From Solirubrobacter ginsenosidimutans (GTDB lineage: Bacteria > Actinomycetota > Thermoleophilia > Solirubrobacterales > Solirubrobacteraceae), in NCBI RefSeq assembly GCF_027587205.1, contig NZ_JAPDOD010000034.1, positions 1 to 64,000 on the forward strand: a DNA stretch of 64,000 nt, in the 5' to 3' direction. The translations under genes and the position numbers were made by a program. Shown here piece by piece: positions 62,798 through 64,000 of this stretch; within the stretch, counting starts at the first letter, position 1; every line of letters starts with the position of its first letter. The notes below the pieces were generated by a model. That model saw only the letters and a program-made list of their open reading frames with translations, searched no databases and was not told the DNA's origin.

Positions 62798-64000
62798 TTG
62801 AGACGTCTTAGGGGCAGGTTGCTGGTCGGCGCGATCGTGCTGGCGAGCTTGGCGACGGGCGGCGCCGAGCGGGCGCAGGCGCAGGGCATACAGGTGGTCG
62901 ACGGGAAGACCGCACCGGTCTTCGACTACGACCAGGCGATCCGCGAGCGGGTGTACATCCCGAACGGCCAGGACGCCGACATGGACGGGGTCGAGGACCG
63001 CACGGCGATCGAGATCATGCGGCCCAAGACGGACGCGAAGGTCCCGGCGATCGTCGCGCCCAGCCCGTACTACACGTCGGCGCCCGGGCAGTTCTTCGGA
63101 CAGTCGATCGCGGACGTCGACGGCGACGGGATCAACGATCGCTGGCCGCTCTGGTACGACAACTACTTCGTCCCGCGCGGGTACGCGGTGATCCTGGCCG
63201 AGATGGACGGCACGGCGAACTCGACCGGTTGCGCGACCAACGGCGGTCCGAGCGACGTGATGAGCATCAAGGTCGTGGTCGACTGGCTCAACGGGCGCGC
63301 GCCCGGCTACAAGTCGGTGACCGGCACGGCCGATCCGATCCTCGCGAACTGGCATTCCGGCAAGTCGGCCATGATCGGCCGCTCCTACAACGGCACGCTG
63401 CCCAACGCGGTGGCCGCGACGGGCGTCGAAGGGCTGACGACGATCGTCCCGATCAGCGCCATCTCGTCCTGGTACGACTACTCGCGGATGGGCGGCATCA
63501 TCGGCTCGACCCCGCACTACCCGGCCTGGCTCTCCAACTACGTCACCGACCCGGACCGCCAGGCGCACTGCTTGCCGGCGCGCGACGCGATGAGCCTGCT
63601 CGACGGCGACGCCGACGGCACGATGAACGCCTTCTGGGATGCCCGCAACTACCGGCCCAGCGCGAACAAGATCAAAGCGTCGGTGTTCGAGACGCACTGC
63701 ATCCAGGACGACAACGTCGACCCGGACCAGTTCTCGGAGTGGTGGTCCCTGCTCGCCGCCAACAACGTCGCCCGCAAGCTGTGGATCTGCCGCGAAGGGC
63801 ACGTCGACCCGTTCATGATCCGCCGCACCGAGTGGATGAACCAGCTCCATCAGTGGTTCGACTACTGGCTCTACGACGTCCCGAACACGATCATGCAGCA
63901 GCCGCGGGTCGACATCGAGGACACCAAGGACAGCTGGTCGACGCACGCCGACTGGCCGGTCCCGGGGTCCAGCAACGTCGACGTCTATCTGCAGGGCGAC
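62798..64000 (+). CDS. Secreted Xaa-Pro dipeptidyl-peptidase-like S15 hydrolase (cut by window edge)
   Basis: The first 401 residues of an S15-family alpha/beta hydrolase. A TTG start after GGGGGGAAC gives a basic, hydrophobic signal peptide (LLVGAIVLASLATGGA, then QAQG). The PepX-like segments are YDNYFVPRGYAV, EMDGTANSTGC, the nucleophile elbow IGRSYNGTLPN and SAISSWYDYSR. A short Asp-rich piece (DVDGDGIN) lies before. Such enzymes cut X-Pro dipeptides or hydrolyse esters outside the cell. The end is beyond the window. Confidence 0.85.
   Translation, partial: MRRLRGRLLVGAIVLASLATGGAERAQAQGIQVVDGKTAPVFDYDQAIRERVYIPNGQDADMDGVEDRTAIEIMRPKTDAKVPAIVAPSPYYTSAPGQFFGQSIADVDGDGINDRWPLWYDNYFVPRGYAVILAEMDGTANSTGCATNGGPSDVMSIKVVVDWLNGRAPGYKSVTGTADPILANWHSGKSAMIGRSYNGTLPNAVAATGVEGLTTIVPISAISSWYDYSRMGGIIGSTPHYPAWLSNYVTDPDRQAHCLPARDAMSLLDGDADGTMNAFWDARNYRPSANKIKASVFETHCIQDDNVDPDQFSEWWSLLAANNVARKLWICREGHVDPFMIRRTEWMNQLHQWFDYWLYDVPNTIMQQPRVDIEDTKDSWSTHADWPVPGSSNVDVYLQGD

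Overview
The window is high-GC DNA with dense, often overlapping genes. BTAD/AfsR-type and LuxR-type (LAL) regulators, DrrAB-type ABC exporters, a RES/Xre toxin-antitoxin pair and many GTG starts point to an actinobacterium. The gene mix resembles Thermoleophilia (the Solirubrobacter/Conexibacter group), but that is inferred from gene content, not from a marker gene.

Layout. 1-2.3 kb: tmk and an unknown partial gene facing left, holB facing right. 2.3-7.5 kb: a selenocysteine formate dehydrogenase operon (alpha, Fe-S beta, NrfD-like anchor) with a clear bacterial SECIS hairpin. 7.5-13.2 kb: a DrrAB exporter convergent with a BTAD/AfsR regulator, then a PHP phosphoesterase. 13.2-17.3 kb: a membrane coiled-coil protein, a REC-PAS-GGDEF-EAL protein whose EAL domain looks inactive, a lone receiver and a foldase-like protein. 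17.3-21.3 kb: tRNA-Thr(CGU) with a terminator, glmS, and an MgtC family protein. 21.4-24.6 kb: an orphan protein with the GNRAVQRLL leader typical of contractile-injection cargo, plus tiny ORFs. 24.6-33 kb: two LAL regulators (one broken by an in-frame stop) around a PAS-GAF histidine kinase, then two tandem stress-type proteins with a tiny ORF between them. 33-62 kb: an ion-transport region holding MgtC, an orphan KdpA, Kup, KdpE, KdpF-A-C-B, a kinase-less KdpD and CorA, mixed with two more DrrAB exporters and a second BTAD regulator. 57-64 kb: an SGNH protein, a lipoprotein, a zinc-ribbon proline-rich membrane protein, Xre/RES, PAP2/TetR and the start of a secreted X-Pro peptidase.

The most notable signal is a 50-bp regulatory element present eight times between 33.7 and 57.1 kb. 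Each copy has four heptamers close to CTTSAYG, at offsets 1, 12, 33 and 44. Each lies 22-23 bp before a start codon. The genes behind it are mgtC, a 43-aa membrane peptide, the orphan kdpA, the kup operon (two copies), the aminotransferase-GT25-kdpE operon, the kdpFACB operon and corA. This looks like one K+/Mg2+ regulon. Its spacing fits an OmpR-family activator, and the KdpE-like regulator encoded inside the region is the natural candidate. The KdpD-like protein here has lost its histidine kinase half, so signal input must differ from the classic Kdp system. A small protein family of about 145-150 aa sits in both the kup and kdp operons and appears to belong to the same system.
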